DNA of 64,000 nucleotides, taken from the NCBI GenBank assembly GCA_964343605.1, contig CAYFKJ010000007.1, forward strand, positions 62,001 through 126,000, written 5' to 3'. Position 1 is the first letter of the stretch. Each line of letters starts with the position of its first letter. The stretch comes from CAYFKJ01 sp964343605 (GTDB taxonomy: Bacteria > Pseudomonadota > Alphaproteobacteria > UBA2966). Below the pieces are notes generated by a model. The model was not told the DNA's origin. It worked only from the letters and a program-made list of their open reading frames with translations, and searched no databases. Shown one piece after another: positions 54,186 to 63,536 of the stretch. The translations under genes and the position numbers were made by a program.

Positions 54186-54401
54186 CTATGCGAAAATTCC
54201 GTCCTCGCCATCCTTCTTGCGGCGTTTCTCGAGGACGTATTCGAGTTTTTGCACTGCCGTGCGCTTGAGGGTCTCGCGTCCGGCATTGGCAGGTCCGACA
54301 ATGGAAACCTCAATTCCGGTCACGGGATCGACGGCGCACACCTTCACGCTGTTGCCATGTCGGATGTATTCGAGCAGGTATTCGCGACCAGCGCGTCTCA
54401 A
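54186..54401 (-). CDS. Small conserved alphaproteobacterial protein (DUF6898-like)
   Basis: 71 residues from TTG 54401 with GGAGGGGGGA directly upstream, a strong site that favours this start. The body EYLLEYIRHGNSVKVCAVDPVTGIEVSIVGPANA is conserved in a short alphaproteobacterial family of unknown function. It follows hemA and is 41 bases ahead of livG. Family name is from memory. Confidence 0.75.
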   Translation of the reverse strand: MRRAGREYLLEYIRHGNSVKVCAVDPVTGIEVSIVGPANAGRETLKRTAVQKLEYVLEKRRKKDGEDGIFA

Positions 54402-54425
54402 TCCCCCCTCCCTGCTTCGCGGAAC

Positions 54426-55637
54426 CTAAGCCGCCAGCCGTAGCCCGATCTTGCCCCAAACGGCGCACATCGATGCCACCAACGCATCGATCATTTCGTC
54501 GCTGTGCAGCGGGGTCGGCGTGAAGCGAAGCCGTTCCGTACCGCGCGGCACCGTGGGGTAGTTGATGGGCTGGACGTAGATGCCGTGGTCGTCCAGCAGC
54601 ATGTCGGAGGCCTGCTTGCAAAGTACCGGATCGCCCACCATGACGGGCACGATGTGACTGACGGAATCCATCACCGGCAAGCCCTGCTCACGGAAGCGAC
54701 GTTTCAGCAGAGCCGCCCGTTCCTGATGCCGGTCCCGCTCGACTTGGGACTGTTTCAGGTGCTTGACGCTGGCCAGTGCACCTGCGGCGATCACCGGGCT
54801 GAGGGACGTCGAGAAAATGAAGGCTGCGGCAAACGAACGGATGGCGTCCAGCATGGCCGCCGGGCCCGCGACATATCCGCCGCCAACGCCGAAGGCCTTG
54901 CCCAAGGTGCCGTTGATGACCGTCACGCGGTCCATGACCCCGTCACGCTCGGCGACGCCGCCGCCGCGTGCACCGTAGAGGCCCACGGCATGGACTTCGT
55001 CGAGGTAGGTCATGGCGTCGTATTTGTCCGCGAGATCGCAGAATTCGGCGATCGGCGCGATATCGCCGTCCATCGAATAGACCGATTCGAAGGCGATGAT
55101 CTTGGGCCGGTCGGGATCGGCTAGACGCAGCTTGGCTTCCAGATCGGCAAGGTCGTTATGCTTGAAGATCTCGCGATCGCAGCGGGAATGGCGAATGCCT
55201 TCGATCATCGACGAGTGATTGAGCGAATCGGAATAGATGATGGCATTATCCAAGAGCTTGCCAAGGGTGCTGAGCGCCGCTTCGTTGGCGTTGTAGCCCG
55301 ACGTGAAGATCAGACCGGCTTCCTTGCCGTGAAGATCGGCCAGTTCCTGCTCCAACAGCACGTGATAGTGATTGGTGCCGGAAATGTTGCGTGTCCCGCC
55401 GGCGCCCGCGCCGACCTCGGAAATGGCATGTTGCATGGCGTCGAGAACGACCGGATTTTGACCCATGCCGAGGTAGTCGTTACTGCACCAGACGGTGACT
55501 TCGGTCGTACCCCCGTCGACGTAGCGCGTGGCACGGGGAAAATCACCGGCATGCCGGGCGAGCTCGGCGAAGACCCTGTAGCGGCCCTCTGCCTTAAGCT
55601 CCGAAATGCGGTCAGCGAAGAATTGTGTGTAGTCCAT
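54426..55637 (-). CDS. hemA: 5-aminolevulinate synthase
   Basis: 403 residues from ATG 55637; the frame extends upstream without support. WCSNDYLGMGQNPVVLDAM near residue 50, GAGAGGTRNISGTNHYHVLLE near 75 and the PLP lysine in VINGTLGKAFGVGGGYVAG near 240. It makes ALA from glycine and succinyl-CoA, the C4 route of alphaproteobacteria. Probably co-transcribed with the DUF6898-like gene. Confidence 0.97.
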   Translation of the reverse strand: MDYTQFFADRISELKAEGRYRVFAELARHAGDFPRATRYVDGGTTEVTVWCSNDYLGMGQNPVVLDAMQHAISEVGAGAGGTRNISGTNHYHVLLEQELADLHGKEAGLIFTSGYNANEAALSTLGKLLDNAIIYSDSLNHSSMIEGIRHSRCDREIFKHNDLADLEAKLRLADPDRPKIIAFESVYSMDGDIAPIAEFCDLADKYDAMTYLDEVHAVGLYGARGGGVAERDGVMDRVTVINGTLGKAFGVGGGYVAGPAAMLDAIRSFAAAFIFSTSLSPVIAAGALASVKHLKQSQVERDRHQERAALLKRRFREQGLPVMDSVSHIVPVMVGDPVLCKQASDMLLDDHGIYVQPINYPTVPRGTERLRFTPTPLHSDEMIDALVASMCAVWGKIGLRLAA

Positions 55638-55833
55638 AGCTTGGCGCTCCACCATTGCGGCCAATTTGTCCCCGTGAATAGTAATGATATAAACCGAACC
55701 GGGGCCTGCGGCAAACGCGTCCAGATGTCGCAGGTAAGGCCAATTGTTGCTCAAAACATATTTTAGGTTTAAAACAATTTCCAAATTTGTTGGATACCCC
55801 ACCAATTAGGAAACAGGTTAAGCGGAGAACATC

Positions 55834-56229
55834 ATGCAGACGCTGTTGCCAGAGGGCTGGCCACGCCCCAGCGGATATGCGCTCGGTATCGCTGCGGAGG
55901 GTCGGCAGGTCCATGTTGCTGGCCTCATTGGTTGGCGTCCCGACGGCACTTTCGAAAGTGACGAACTGGCCGGTCAGGTGCGCCGTGCGCTGATGAACAC
56001 CGTCGAGGTTTTGGCCGAAGCCGGCGCAAAGCCCGAACACATCGTTCGCCAGACATGGTACATCACCGACCGGGATGCCTACTTGACTAATGTCAAGGAC
56101 ATCGGCGCCGCCTGGCGCGAAGTTATCGGCAAGCATTACCCCGCCATGGCCGTTATCGAAATTTCACGCCTGATCGAGAGCCGCGCCCTGGTTGAAATTG
56201 AAACCTACGCCGTTATTCCGAACGATTAG
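55834..56229 (+). CDS. RidA/YjgF family protein
   Basis: 131 residues with GGAGAA upstream. GRQVHVAGLIGWRPDGTFESDELAGQVRRALMN near residue 23 and MAVIEISRLIESRALVEIETYAVI near the end are the trimer-forming fold. Classic RidA has an arginine in its RSPAIAV-like loop, which aligns poorly here, so this may be a non-canonical subfamily. It deaminates reactive enamines or has another role. Lies upstream of gcdH. Confidence 0.85.
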   Translation: MQTLLPEGWPRPSGYALGIAAEGRQVHVAGLIGWRPDGTFESDELAGQVRRALMNTVEVLAEAGAKPEHIVRQTWYITDRDAYLTNVKDIGAAWREVIGKHYPAMAVIEISRLIESRALVEIETYAVIPND

Positions 56230-56294
56230 AGATTTCCGCGCAGCGATCCCGATTTGGATTAGAATAGTACGCACGATACCGACAGGAGCCCCCC

Positions 56295-57506
56295 ATGAAC
56301 GCCGAAACCGCCCAAGCCACAGCCGACGTCACCACCCTGAAGCCCGTTTTCCAGTGGGACGATCCTTTCCTGTTGACCGAGCGCCTGACCGAGGAAGAGC
56401 GCCTGATCCAGGACAGCGTCCGGGCCTATTGCGAAGACAAGCTGATGCCCCGCATCATCGAGGCCAACCGCAATGAGATCTTCCACCGCGAAGTGCTGAC
56501 GGAAATGGGCGAGCTTGGCATGCTCGGCCCGACGATCCAGGGTTACGGCTGTGCCGGCGTCTCTTACACCGCTTACGGCATCATGGCGCGCGAAGTCGAG
56601 CGCATCGATTCCGGCTACCGCTCGACCATGAGCGTGCAGTCCAGCCTCGTCATGCACCCCATCAACGCGTATGGCAGCGATGAGCAAAAAGAAAAGTTCC
56701 TGCCCGGCCTCGCCACCGGCGAACTGATCGGCGCGTTCGGCCTGACCGAGCCCGATCACGGCTCCGATCCCGGCGGCATGATCACCCGCGCCCGCAGCGT
56801 CGACGGCGGCTTCAAGGTGAGCGGCGCCAAGATGTGGATTTCCAATTCGCCCTACGCCGACGTCTTCATCGTCTGGGCCAAGAACGACGACGACGTGGTC
56901 AAGGGCTACATCCTCGAACGCGGCATGGAGGGCCTCTCAACGCCGAAGATCGAAGGCAAATTCGCTCTTCGCGCCTCCAGCACCGGTGAAATCGTCATGG
57001 ACGAGGTCTTCGTGCCCGCCGAGAACGAGCTGCCCAACGTCTCGGGCCTCAAGGGTCCGCTGGGCTGCCTGTTCCGCGCCCGTTTCGGCATCGCCTGGGG
57101 CGCCATGGGCGCCGCCGAGTTCTGCTGGCACGCCGCGCGTCAGTACACCCTCGACCGCAAGCAGTTCGGCCGTCCCCTGGCGGCGACGCAGCTGATCCAG
57201 AAAAAGCTCGCCGACATGCAGACCGAGATCAGCCTCGGTTTCGAGGCCGCCCTGGCTGTCGGACGGTTGATGGACGAGGGCCGGGCGACCCACGAGATGG
57301 TGTCGATCATCAAGCGCAACAACTGCGGCAAGGCGCTCGATATCGCGCGCACGGCCCGCGACATGCACGGCGGCAACGGCGTATCGGATGAATTCCACGT
57401 CATCCGCCACGCCATGAACCTGGAAGCGGTCAACACCTACGAGGGCACCCACGACATCCACGCCCTGATCCTGGGCCGCGCCCAGACCGGCATCGCCGCT
57501 TTCTGA
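56295..57506 (+). CDS. gcdH: Glutaryl-CoA dehydrogenase-like acyl-CoA dehydrogenase
   Basis: 403 residues. FGLTEPDHGSDPGGMIT near residue 150, NEIVMDEVFVPAENEL near 235, and the C-terminal YEGTHDIHALILGRAQTGIAAF, which is the GcdH-specific end with the catalytic Glu in YEGTHDI. Oxidises and decarboxylates glutaryl-CoA to crotonyl-CoA in lysine/tryptophan degradation. 65 bp after the RidA gene, same strand. Confidence 0.93.
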   Translation: MNAETAQATADVTTLKPVFQWDDPFLLTERLTEEERLIQDSVRAYCEDKLMPRIIEANRNEIFHREVLTEMGELGMLGPTIQGYGCAGVSYTAYGIMAREVERIDSGYRSTMSVQSSLVMHPINAYGSDEQKEKFLPGLATGELIGAFGLTEPDHGSDPGGMITRARSVDGGFKVSGAKMWISNSPYADVFIVWAKNDDDVVKGYILERGMEGLSTPKIEGKFALRASSTGEIVMDEVFVPAENELPNVSGLKGPLGCLFRARFGIAWGAMGAAEFCWHAARQYTLDRKQFGRPLAATQLIQKKLADMQTEISLGFEAALAVGRLMDEGRATHEMVSIIKRNNCGKALDIARTARDMHGGNGVSDEFHVIRHAMNLEAVNTYEGTHDIHALILGRAQTGIAAF

Positions 57507-57551
57507 TAGCCCGACCTGAAATTTGGCCTCGGACGCGCGGTTTAATTTCTC

Positions 57552-57578
57552 CGTCATTCCCGCGAAAGCGGGAATCCA
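57552..57578. repeat. Single REP-type palindrome
   Basis: CGTCATTCCCGCGAAAGCGG... in the 197-bp gap after gcdH, the same sequence as the right arms at 30177 and 30504. No inverted partner is close. Confidence 0.85.
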
Positions 57579-57703
57579 TGCCGTGGCACCAAACATTCGC
57601 GCGCGCCGCGTGTACCATCTGCTCAGGCTTGGGCCCCCGCCGTCGTGCATCGCACGCATTCGCATGACGCGGGGGCGACACGGTGGAGCGAGACTGATCA
57701 CGA

Positions 57704-58612
57704 ATGACTGACGTAACGCCCCACCAAACCCGCCTGCCCATCCAGGGCCTGTTGTTCCTGGCGGCGCTGACGCTTATTTGGGGGGCGAGTTGGCCAATTA
57801 TGAAGATCGCCGCCGAAGGGCTGCCGGTCTTCACCTTCCGCACGATTTCGGCGCTGGGCTGCGGCTTCTGCGTTCTGGCTATCGCCCGGCTGTCGGGCCG
57901 ATCCCTCAAACTGCCCCGAAAAATCTGGGGACCGATGGTGCTGATCGCGCTGATGAACGCGACGGGCTGGCTTTATCTATCTGCCCTGGCACTGACCCTG
58001 ATGCCGTCCGGCCATGCCGCCATGATCGCCTACACCATGCCGCTCTGGGCTTTCATCATCGGCATCCCCATCATGGGCGACCGGCCAAAGCTGAGCCACT
58101 GGCTGGGCCTCGCCATGGGGATCAGCGCCGTCGTGGTCCTGACGGCCAGGGGTTGGACGGAAATCGGCGAAGCCCCTTGGGGCGCCATCGCCATGCTGGG
58201 TTCGGCCGTCCTCTGGGCCGGTGGCACCGTCACGGTCAAGAAGGTCGATTGGGGCATCCCGATGATCGTCGTGGTCGGCTGGCAATTCACCCTGGGCGGC
58301 ATCCCGCTGCTGGCGGCGGCGCTGGGCGATATCGATGTCTTGCATTGGCCCACCGCCGAAGTCGTCTGGGCCACCGTTTTTTCGACATTCGTCGCCCTCG
58401 GCATGGGTTACTGGCTGTGGTTTCGTATTGTTGATCTGGTGCCGGTGTCGGTGTCGTCGATCTCGGTCCTGGCGGTTCCGGCTGTCGGCCTGGCGTCAAG
58501 CGCACTTATTTTGGGAGAGCCCATCGGCGCAACGGAAATTACGGCGCTGGCGTTGGTGATCGGGGCGTTGATTACGGTAGTGCCGAAGCCGAAGTTCGGC
58601 GGGCAAGCTTAA
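57704..58612 (+). CDS. DMT-superfamily (EamA) transporter
   Basis: 302 residues, ten helices in two EamA repeats. LTLIWGASWPIMKIAAEGLPVFTFRTISALG opens repeat one, AVLWAGGTVTVKKVDW repeat two. Substrate unknown; family members export amino acids or metabolites. Its stop overlaps that of the convergent MarR gene. Confidence 0.9.
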   Translation: MTDVTPHQTRLPIQGLLFLAALTLIWGASWPIMKIAAEGLPVFTFRTISALGCGFCVLAIARLSGRSLKLPRKIWGPMVLIALMNATGWLYLSALALTLMPSGHAAMIAYTMPLWAFIIGIPIMGDRPKLSHWLGLAMGISAVVVLTARGWTEIGEAPWGAIAMLGSAVLWAGGTVTVKKVDWGIPMIVVVGWQFTLGGIPLLAAALGDIDVLHWPTAEVVWATVFSTFVALGMGYWLWFRIVDLVPVSVSSISVLAVPAVGLASSALILGEPIGATEITALALVIGALITVVPKPKFGGQA

Positions 58613-59130
58613 CGGCCGCTGAACCTCAGTTGATCGGCCCAGAAGCGTTCCATTGTCTTAAGGCTCTGGTTGATACCGGCCAGGGCGTCCGGGTCGATAA
58701 CCCCTTCGGTCAAGGCAAGCACATGCTGGCGATAAAGCTCGTCCATCGAGGCGTGCAGGGCCTGGCCTTTTTCCGATAGCTGGATGCGCACCGAACGCCG
58801 GTCATGGGTCGAACGTTCCTGGTCGACGAACCCGTTCTCGACCAGTTTCTTCAAATTGTAGGTGACGTTGGAACCAAGGTAGTAACCACGCGAGGTGAGT
58901 TCGCCGACCGTCATTTCGGCACCGCCGATGTTGTAGAGGATCAACGCCTGGACGTTGTTGCAGTCCTTGATGCCCAAGCGGTCGAGTTCGGCCTTGATGA
59001 CGTCAAGAAACTGACGGTGCAGGCGTTCGATAAGCTGAAGCGTCTCCAGATAGAGACCCTTGGTGGGCGAATCTTCCTCGCCGACCTCAACTTCGCCGCC
59101 GTTCCCCACATTGGCGTCGGATTCCGTCAT
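58609..59130 (-). CDS. MarR-family regulator, LdtR-like
   Basis: 173 residues from ATG 59130. LYNIGGAEMTVGELTSRGYYLGSNVTYNLKKLVENGFVDQERSTHDRRSVRIQLSEKG at 65-122 is the winged helix and is close to LdtR of Liberibacter and Rhizobiales, which controls an L,D-transpeptidase and osmotic-stress genes. No ldt gene is in the window. It has a charged N-terminal extension. Confidence 0.85.
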   Translation of the reverse strand: MTESDANVGNGGEVEVGEEDSPTKGLYLETLQLIERLHRQFLDVIKAELDRLGIKDCNNVQALILYNIGGAEMTVGELTSRGYYLGSNVTYNLKKLVENGFVDQERSTHDRRSVRIQLSEKGQALHASMDELYRQHVLALTEGVIDPDALAGINQSLKTMERFWADQLRFSGR

Positions 59131-59232
59131 GCCTGTTCGTTCTCCGGTCACAAAAACACCAAACCCATACCAAGCGCATACTCTTATAGATCATAAAAGC
59201 TTAAAAGCTAAATCTATATAAAGAATCCCAGC

Positions 59233-60018
59233 CTAGAGAACCGCCGACAAACCGCCGTCGACGGTGAGCACCTGACCGGTGGTGAATGATCCCGCTTCCG
59301 AGGCCAGAAACAGCACGGCGGAGGCGATTTCCTCGGGCCGACCCCAGCGTTTGAGCGGGTTGCGGTTGACGATCAGGTCGTTCCACTGATTGTCCAGGCT
59401 CAAGTCCTCGGTTGCCTTGGTCAACACCCACCCCGGCGCCACCGCGTTGCAAGTAATACCGTCGACGCCGAGCTCGGCGGCAAGCGCGCGAACCAGCGAA
59501 TTCATGCCGCCCTTGGCCGCCGAATAGGCCGTGTTGTTGGGCCGGCTTACCTGGCCCATGACGGAGGAGGTCAGGACGATGCGACCCCAGCCCTGCTCCT
59601 TCATCTTCGGCGCCAGTGATTTGGCCAAAGCGAAGGATGTCGTCATATGGCTTTCCAAAACGCCCCGCCAACCGTCGATGGAGGTTTCGGCCAGGGATTT
59701 CCTGTAAGCGGCGCCGGCGTTGGATACCAGGATATCGATGCAGCCCCGTTCCTCGAGCACGTCCGTCGCCGCGGCGGCCGCGGCATCGGCGTCATGGGCA
59801 TCGAAGACAATGTAACCGGCTTCGTGGCCGGCATCCGAAAGCTCGGCCACGCGATCCCGCAGCACGCTCTCGTCGCGGCCATTGAGGATCACGAAAGCGC
59901 CGGCGTCGGCCAGGGCCTTGGCGGACTCCCATCCGATGCCGCGGGAGGAACCGGTAATCAGGGCCTTGCGGTTCGAGAGCGAAAATCTTTCCAGCGCACC
60001 GTCCATTTGCAAAGCCAT
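59233..60018 (-). CDS. Short-chain dehydrogenase/reductase
   Basis: 261 residues. Cofactor loop TGSSRGIG near residue 23, NAGA near 101, and the catalytic Ser-Tyr-Lys set in VLTSSVMG and AYSAAKGG near 165-170. Ends GQVLTVDGGLSAVL as in FabG-like SDRs. Probably an NAD(P)-dependent 3-oxoacyl or polyol oxidoreductase. In series with the MFS gene 12 bp upstream on the same strand. Confidence 0.92.
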   Translation of the reverse strand: MALQMDGALERFSLSNRKALITGSSRGIGWESAKALADAGAFVILNGRDESVLRDRVAELSDAGHEAGYIVFDAHDADAAAAAATDVLEERGCIDILVSNAGAAYRKSLAETSIDGWRGVLESHMTTSFALAKSLAPKMKEQGWGRIVLTSSVMGQVSRPNNTAYSAAKGGMNSLVRALAAELGVDGITCNAVAPGWVLTKATEDLSLDNQWNDLIVNRNPLKRWGRPEEIASAVLFLASEAGSFTTGQVLTVDGGLSAVL

Positions 60019-60030
60019 ACCCTCAACCGT

Positions 60031-61335
60031 TCAACTTTCAACCGGCTCACCCCATTCCAGGGCGTCCTCGTCTACTATTTCAGGCGGTTCGAAATCGAGG
60101 TCGAATTGCTCGTCTTCGCCGCGCGGATCCAACTCGACAGCCATCGGCGTCGTCGAAGGCATCAAAACGAAGTCGTTCTGGTCCTCGAGCGGCACCGGCG
60201 CCCGCGTCAGCATTCTAATAAGTGTAAACAAAGTCACAAGTCCGGCAATCAAGGCTTGATAGACGAAAAAGCTCTCGGTGCCGAGCCAGGACATCACGGC
60301 GGCCCCGGCGATCGGTCCCGAAACGGCGCCCATGCCGTAGAACAGCAGCAAGCCGGCGCTGACGGCGATCAGGTCTGCCGGATCCGCCTTGTCGTTGGCG
60401 TGGCTGATGCCCTGGCCGTAGAGCGTGAAACAGAAACCGCCAAACACACCGACGACGATATAGATCTGAAACTCTGTAAGGGCCGCCGAATTGATCAGCA
60501 TCATCGACGCCGCAGTGGTCGCCACGCTGATGCCCGCGACCACGACGCGGCGATCAAGTTTGTCCGACAACCAGCCCATGGGCCATTGCAGCGCCAGGCC
60601 GCAAAAGATGGCGATGCCCATGAAGCGGGCGATTTCGGACGCATCGAAGCCGATGGCGCGGGCGTAAATCGGCGCCAGCGCATAGAACGCGCTGTTCATG
60701 GCGCCGGCGCAGAAACAGACCGCCAACCCTACGGGCGAGACCCGCAACAACTTGCGAAAGCCGAAGCGATCCGTTTCGGGGATGGGCGGCGCTTCCGATT
60801 TGGTCAGCAGGATCGGCACCAAGGCGAGAGAAAACAGGATGGCCACGACGCTGAAAAGTTCGAACTCCAGCGGATCGGCGAGGCTCAGGAGAAACTGCCC
60901 GGCGCCGATAGCGAGATAGCAGGACGCCATGTAGAAGCCGAGGACGCTGCCGCGCTGGGCATTGTCGACTTTGCCGTTCAGCCAGCTCTCGGTGATCATG
61001 AAAATGCCGGCGACGCAAAATCCGGTCATGGCGCGCAAGATCGCCCAGATCTCCGGCGTGACGATGAAGGCGTGGACCAAGGCGGCAGCAGAAGCGAGGG
61101 TGGCGAAGGTGGCGAACGAGCGGATGTGTCCGGCCCGGTCGATGACGCGATGGCACATCATCGTACCGATGATAAAGCCGCCGAAGTAGGCCGACTGCAC
61201 CAGACCGGTGGTGAGATCGGAGAAGCCCTCCTCCGCCATTCGGATCGACAGCAGGGTGCTGAACAGGCCGTGGCCGAGGAGCAGCACGGCGATGCTTGCG
61301 AGCAGCGCGAAGACACTGGACATGACATGGGCCAT
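60031..61335 (-). CDS. MFS transporter (YcaD-like)
   Basis: 434 residues with about twelve helices and an acidic C-terminal tail of about 40 residues (FDLDFEPPEIVDEDALEWGEP). SAYFGGFIIGTMMCHRVIDRAGHIRSFA is the loop between helices 2 and 3, as in the YcaD/purine-like MFS branch. The substrate is unknown. Followed by an SDR. Confidence 0.87.
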   Translation of the reverse strand: MAHVMSSVFALLASIAVLLLGHGLFSTLLSIRMAEEGFSDLTTGLVQSAYFGGFIIGTMMCHRVIDRAGHIRSFATFATLASAAALVHAFIVTPEIWAILRAMTGFCVAGIFMITESWLNGKVDNAQRGSVLGFYMASCYLAIGAGQFLLSLADPLEFELFSVVAILFSLALVPILLTKSEAPPIPETDRFGFRKLLRVSPVGLAVCFCAGAMNSAFYALAPIYARAIGFDASEIARFMGIAIFCGLALQWPMGWLSDKLDRRVVVAGISVATTAASMMLINSAALTEFQIYIVVGVFGGFCFTLYGQGISHANDKADPADLIAVSAGLLLFYGMGAVSGPIAGAAVMSWLGTESFFVYQALIAGLVTLFTLIRMLTRAPVPLEDQNDFVLMPSTTPMAVELDPRGEDEQFDLDFEPPEIVDEDALEWGEPVES

Positions 61336-61657
61336 GACGACGATCCTCCAGACAATTAGGCACCCTTTTCATGTGCCGACAGACGAACAGGTGGGAGCGC
61401 GCAAACTGTCTCGCTCCTAAGCTCGCCCGCTTGGCTCCCTCCGCTCTGCCTTCTCAATCAGCGGCGCGGCGAGGTCGTCGTTGCGGGTTTTGCCGATTTA
61501 GGGTTTTTCGGGCTCCGACGCAAGTGTGAAAACGATCTGCGAGGAATGTTGACGGTGCATAGCTGTGCATCGAATATGAGAGGAAGCGATTCCGTTTATT
61601 GGGTTTACGCGAACTCACATCCGCGGCCGGGGGATTCATCGTGAAGATAGTCAGCCT
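61336..61657. other. Intergenic region, nothing recognised
   Basis: 322 bp between the leftward MFS gene and the rightward binding-protein gene. It must contain both promoters. A short TGCATAGCTGTGCA near-palindrome occurs at about 61556-61570. No gene, terminator or RNA seen. Confidence 0.45.
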
Positions 61658-62413
61658 ATGAACTCACGACTGCTGGCCGTGATGGTGTCTTTTTTTCTGA
61701 CCTTGTCGTCGGTCAGTCGCGGCGCCGAGGTCATCAGGATTACCAACGGTGAATGGCTGCCGTTTTTTTCCCAGTCGTTGGAAGGCTTCGGCCGTCCTTC
61801 CATGATCGTGACGGACGCGTTCGCACTTGAAGGAATAAAGGTCGAGTACGGCTTTTTCCCTTGGAAAAGATCCTACGTGCTGTCCCGGAACGGCGTTTGG
61901 AATGGCACGATCGGCTGGCCTTTCAGTGAAGAACGGTCAGTCAGCCATTATTACAGTATGCGCCCGATCAATTCGGGTGACTGGGTGTTCTTTCACCGCA
62001 AGTCAATGAAGCTCTCCGCGGATTCGCCGGACAAACTGAAGGCCTATACGTTCGGCGTAACGCTGGGTGAATGGGCCATGGACGGCAACGACGAATTCAC
62101 CAAGTCCCTGCGGCGGGGCAAGTACCAAATTCAACAGGCTGCAACGGACGAGCAGATGTTTCTCATGCTTGTGCGGGGCCGCATCGATGTCTTTCCCCAG
62201 CAAGTCGACGTCGGCTATCACCAAATCAGCCAACTGCAGAAGGAAGGGCTGATGAGCCACGAAGAGGCAATCGGTCTTACGCATTACCCCAAGCCGTACA
62301 GACAAATGCCGCTTTACTTGCTGTTGTCGAAGAAGATTGAACGGAACAAGATGCTCATGGAACTGTTCAACCGGGGCATGGACCGGCTCCACGAAATGGA
62401 CAGGCTGGACTAA
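61658..62413 (+). CDS. Orphan periplasmic substrate-binding protein (SBP_bac_3-like)
   Basis: 251 residues with a signal peptide (LLAVMVSFFLTLSSVSRGAE). VIRITNGEWLPFFSQSLEGFGRPSMIVTDAFALEGIKVEYGFFPWKR is the start of the amino-acid-binding fold. No permease or ATPase is adjacent, and it stands alone. Similar in size to the protein at 22270-22953. The ligand is unknown. Confidence 0.85.
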   Translation: MNSRLLAVMVSFFLTLSSVSRGAEVIRITNGEWLPFFSQSLEGFGRPSMIVTDAFALEGIKVEYGFFPWKRSYVLSRNGVWNGTIGWPFSEERSVSHYYSMRPINSGDWVFFHRKSMKLSADSPDKLKAYTFGVTLGEWAMDGNDEFTKSLRRGKYQIQQAATDEQMFLMLVRGRIDVFPQQVDVGYHQISQLQKEGLMSHEEAIGLTHYPKPYRQMPLYLLLSKKIERNKMLMELFNRGMDRLHEMDRLD

Positions 62414-62425
62414 GCGACCGACCGC

Positions 62426-63517
62426 CTAATCGATACGGAATTTGCCGACGGCCTCCAAATCCCACTCGATGCCGCTGCCCGGCCGGGCGGGAACTGTGGC
62501 GTAACCGTCCTCGAATGTTTGCGGCTGCCGCAGGATATTGCTTGAGGCGTCGAGGTACTCCAGCAGGTGTGTCGCCGGGGCGGCGGCCATGACCTGTGTG
62601 CTGACCTCGTTGAACAGATGGCTGCTTACCGGCAGCCCGTGGGCCTCGCCCAGTGCCGCCGCCCGCATCCAGCCCGTGACGCCGCCGATTTTCATCAGAT
62701 CCGGCATGACGTAGTCAGACGCCCCAGCCAGCACGCTTGCCGTCATGTCGGGGATGCCCCACCAGTTTTCGCCGACGCAGATGGGCGTATTGACCGCCGT
62801 TCGGATCTCCGCGTGTCCGGCGTGGTCGTTGAACATGGTCGGTTCCTCGATCCAATGAAGGTCGAATTCTTCCAGCATGCGGATGCGCCGGATCGCCTCG
62901 GGCACGCTGAGGGACTGGTTGTAGTCGACCATGAATTTGACGCCGGCGCCGAGGACCTCGCGGCCCAGCCGGCAGACCTCGATATCGGTTTGCACGTCCT
63001 CATGGCCCAACTTGATCTTCACCGCCCGGAAACCCTGTTCGAGCGACCTGCCGAAGACCGATTCCACCTCGTCGAGTCCAAGCAGCCACAGGCTGTCGTA
63101 GGCCTGGATCTTGCGTGCGGGATCGCCGCCGAGGAGTTTGGCCAAGGGAACCTCGGCAGCCCTGGCCTGGGCATCCCAAAGCGCCATATCGATGCCCGAC
63201 AGCGCCATGCCGACGACGCCCTGCTCTCCCAGCAGCCGGAAGGTGGCCCGAAGGTCCCGGTCGATTTCCGCCGGCGCGGCCAACCGGCCTTCAATCAGGG
63301 GCGCCAGGCTTTTCAGCATCTCGAAGACGGGTTTGAGAGCCAGGGGCGTGTAGCAGAAGAGATAGGTACTGCCGGTCACCCCCTCCTCCGTCACCAGATC
63401 GATGGCGATCAGCGGCGAAACTTCGATGCTGCCGCTTGCCGTCCGCATGGGCGTCGTCAACGGCACCAGCATGGGCGTCGCGTCCAGTGAACGGATGGTG
63501 AGATCAGGCAACGACAT
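62426..63517 (-). CDS. Mandelate racemase/muconate lactonizing enzyme family protein (enolase superfamily)
   Basis: 363 residues. The KIKLG motif near residue 169 has the catalytic lysine; metal ligands appear in VDYNQSL near 196, WIEEPT near 222 and CVGENWWGI near 247; SSHLFNEVS near 298 holds the acid/base His. Cofactor-free dehydratase or racemase on a sugar acid is likely. It is next to an EamA exporter and convergent with a binding protein; no substrate is identified. Confidence 0.9.
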   Translation of the reverse strand: MSLPDLTIRSLDATPMLVPLTTPMRTASGSIEVSPLIAIDLVTEEGVTGSTYLFCYTPLALKPVFEMLKSLAPLIEGRLAAPAEIDRDLRATFRLLGEQGVVGMALSGIDMALWDAQARAAEVPLAKLLGGDPARKIQAYDSLWLLGLDEVESVFGRSLEQGFRAVKIKLGHEDVQTDIEVCRLGREVLGAGVKFMVDYNQSLSVPEAIRRIRMLEEFDLHWIEEPTMFNDHAGHAEIRTAVNTPICVGENWWGIPDMTASVLAGASDYVMPDLMKIGGVTGWMRAAALGEAHGLPVSSHLFNEVSTQVMAAAPATHLLEYLDASSNILRQPQTFEDGYATVPARPGSGIEWDLEAVGKFRID

Positions 63518-63536
63518 GGCGGCCCCCTTTATGCGA

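Noticed and set aside
59647..61359. 570-codon rightward open frame opposite the SDR and MFS genes
   Set aside because: Covers two well-supported leftward genes, has no recognisable protein sequence and no ribosome site.
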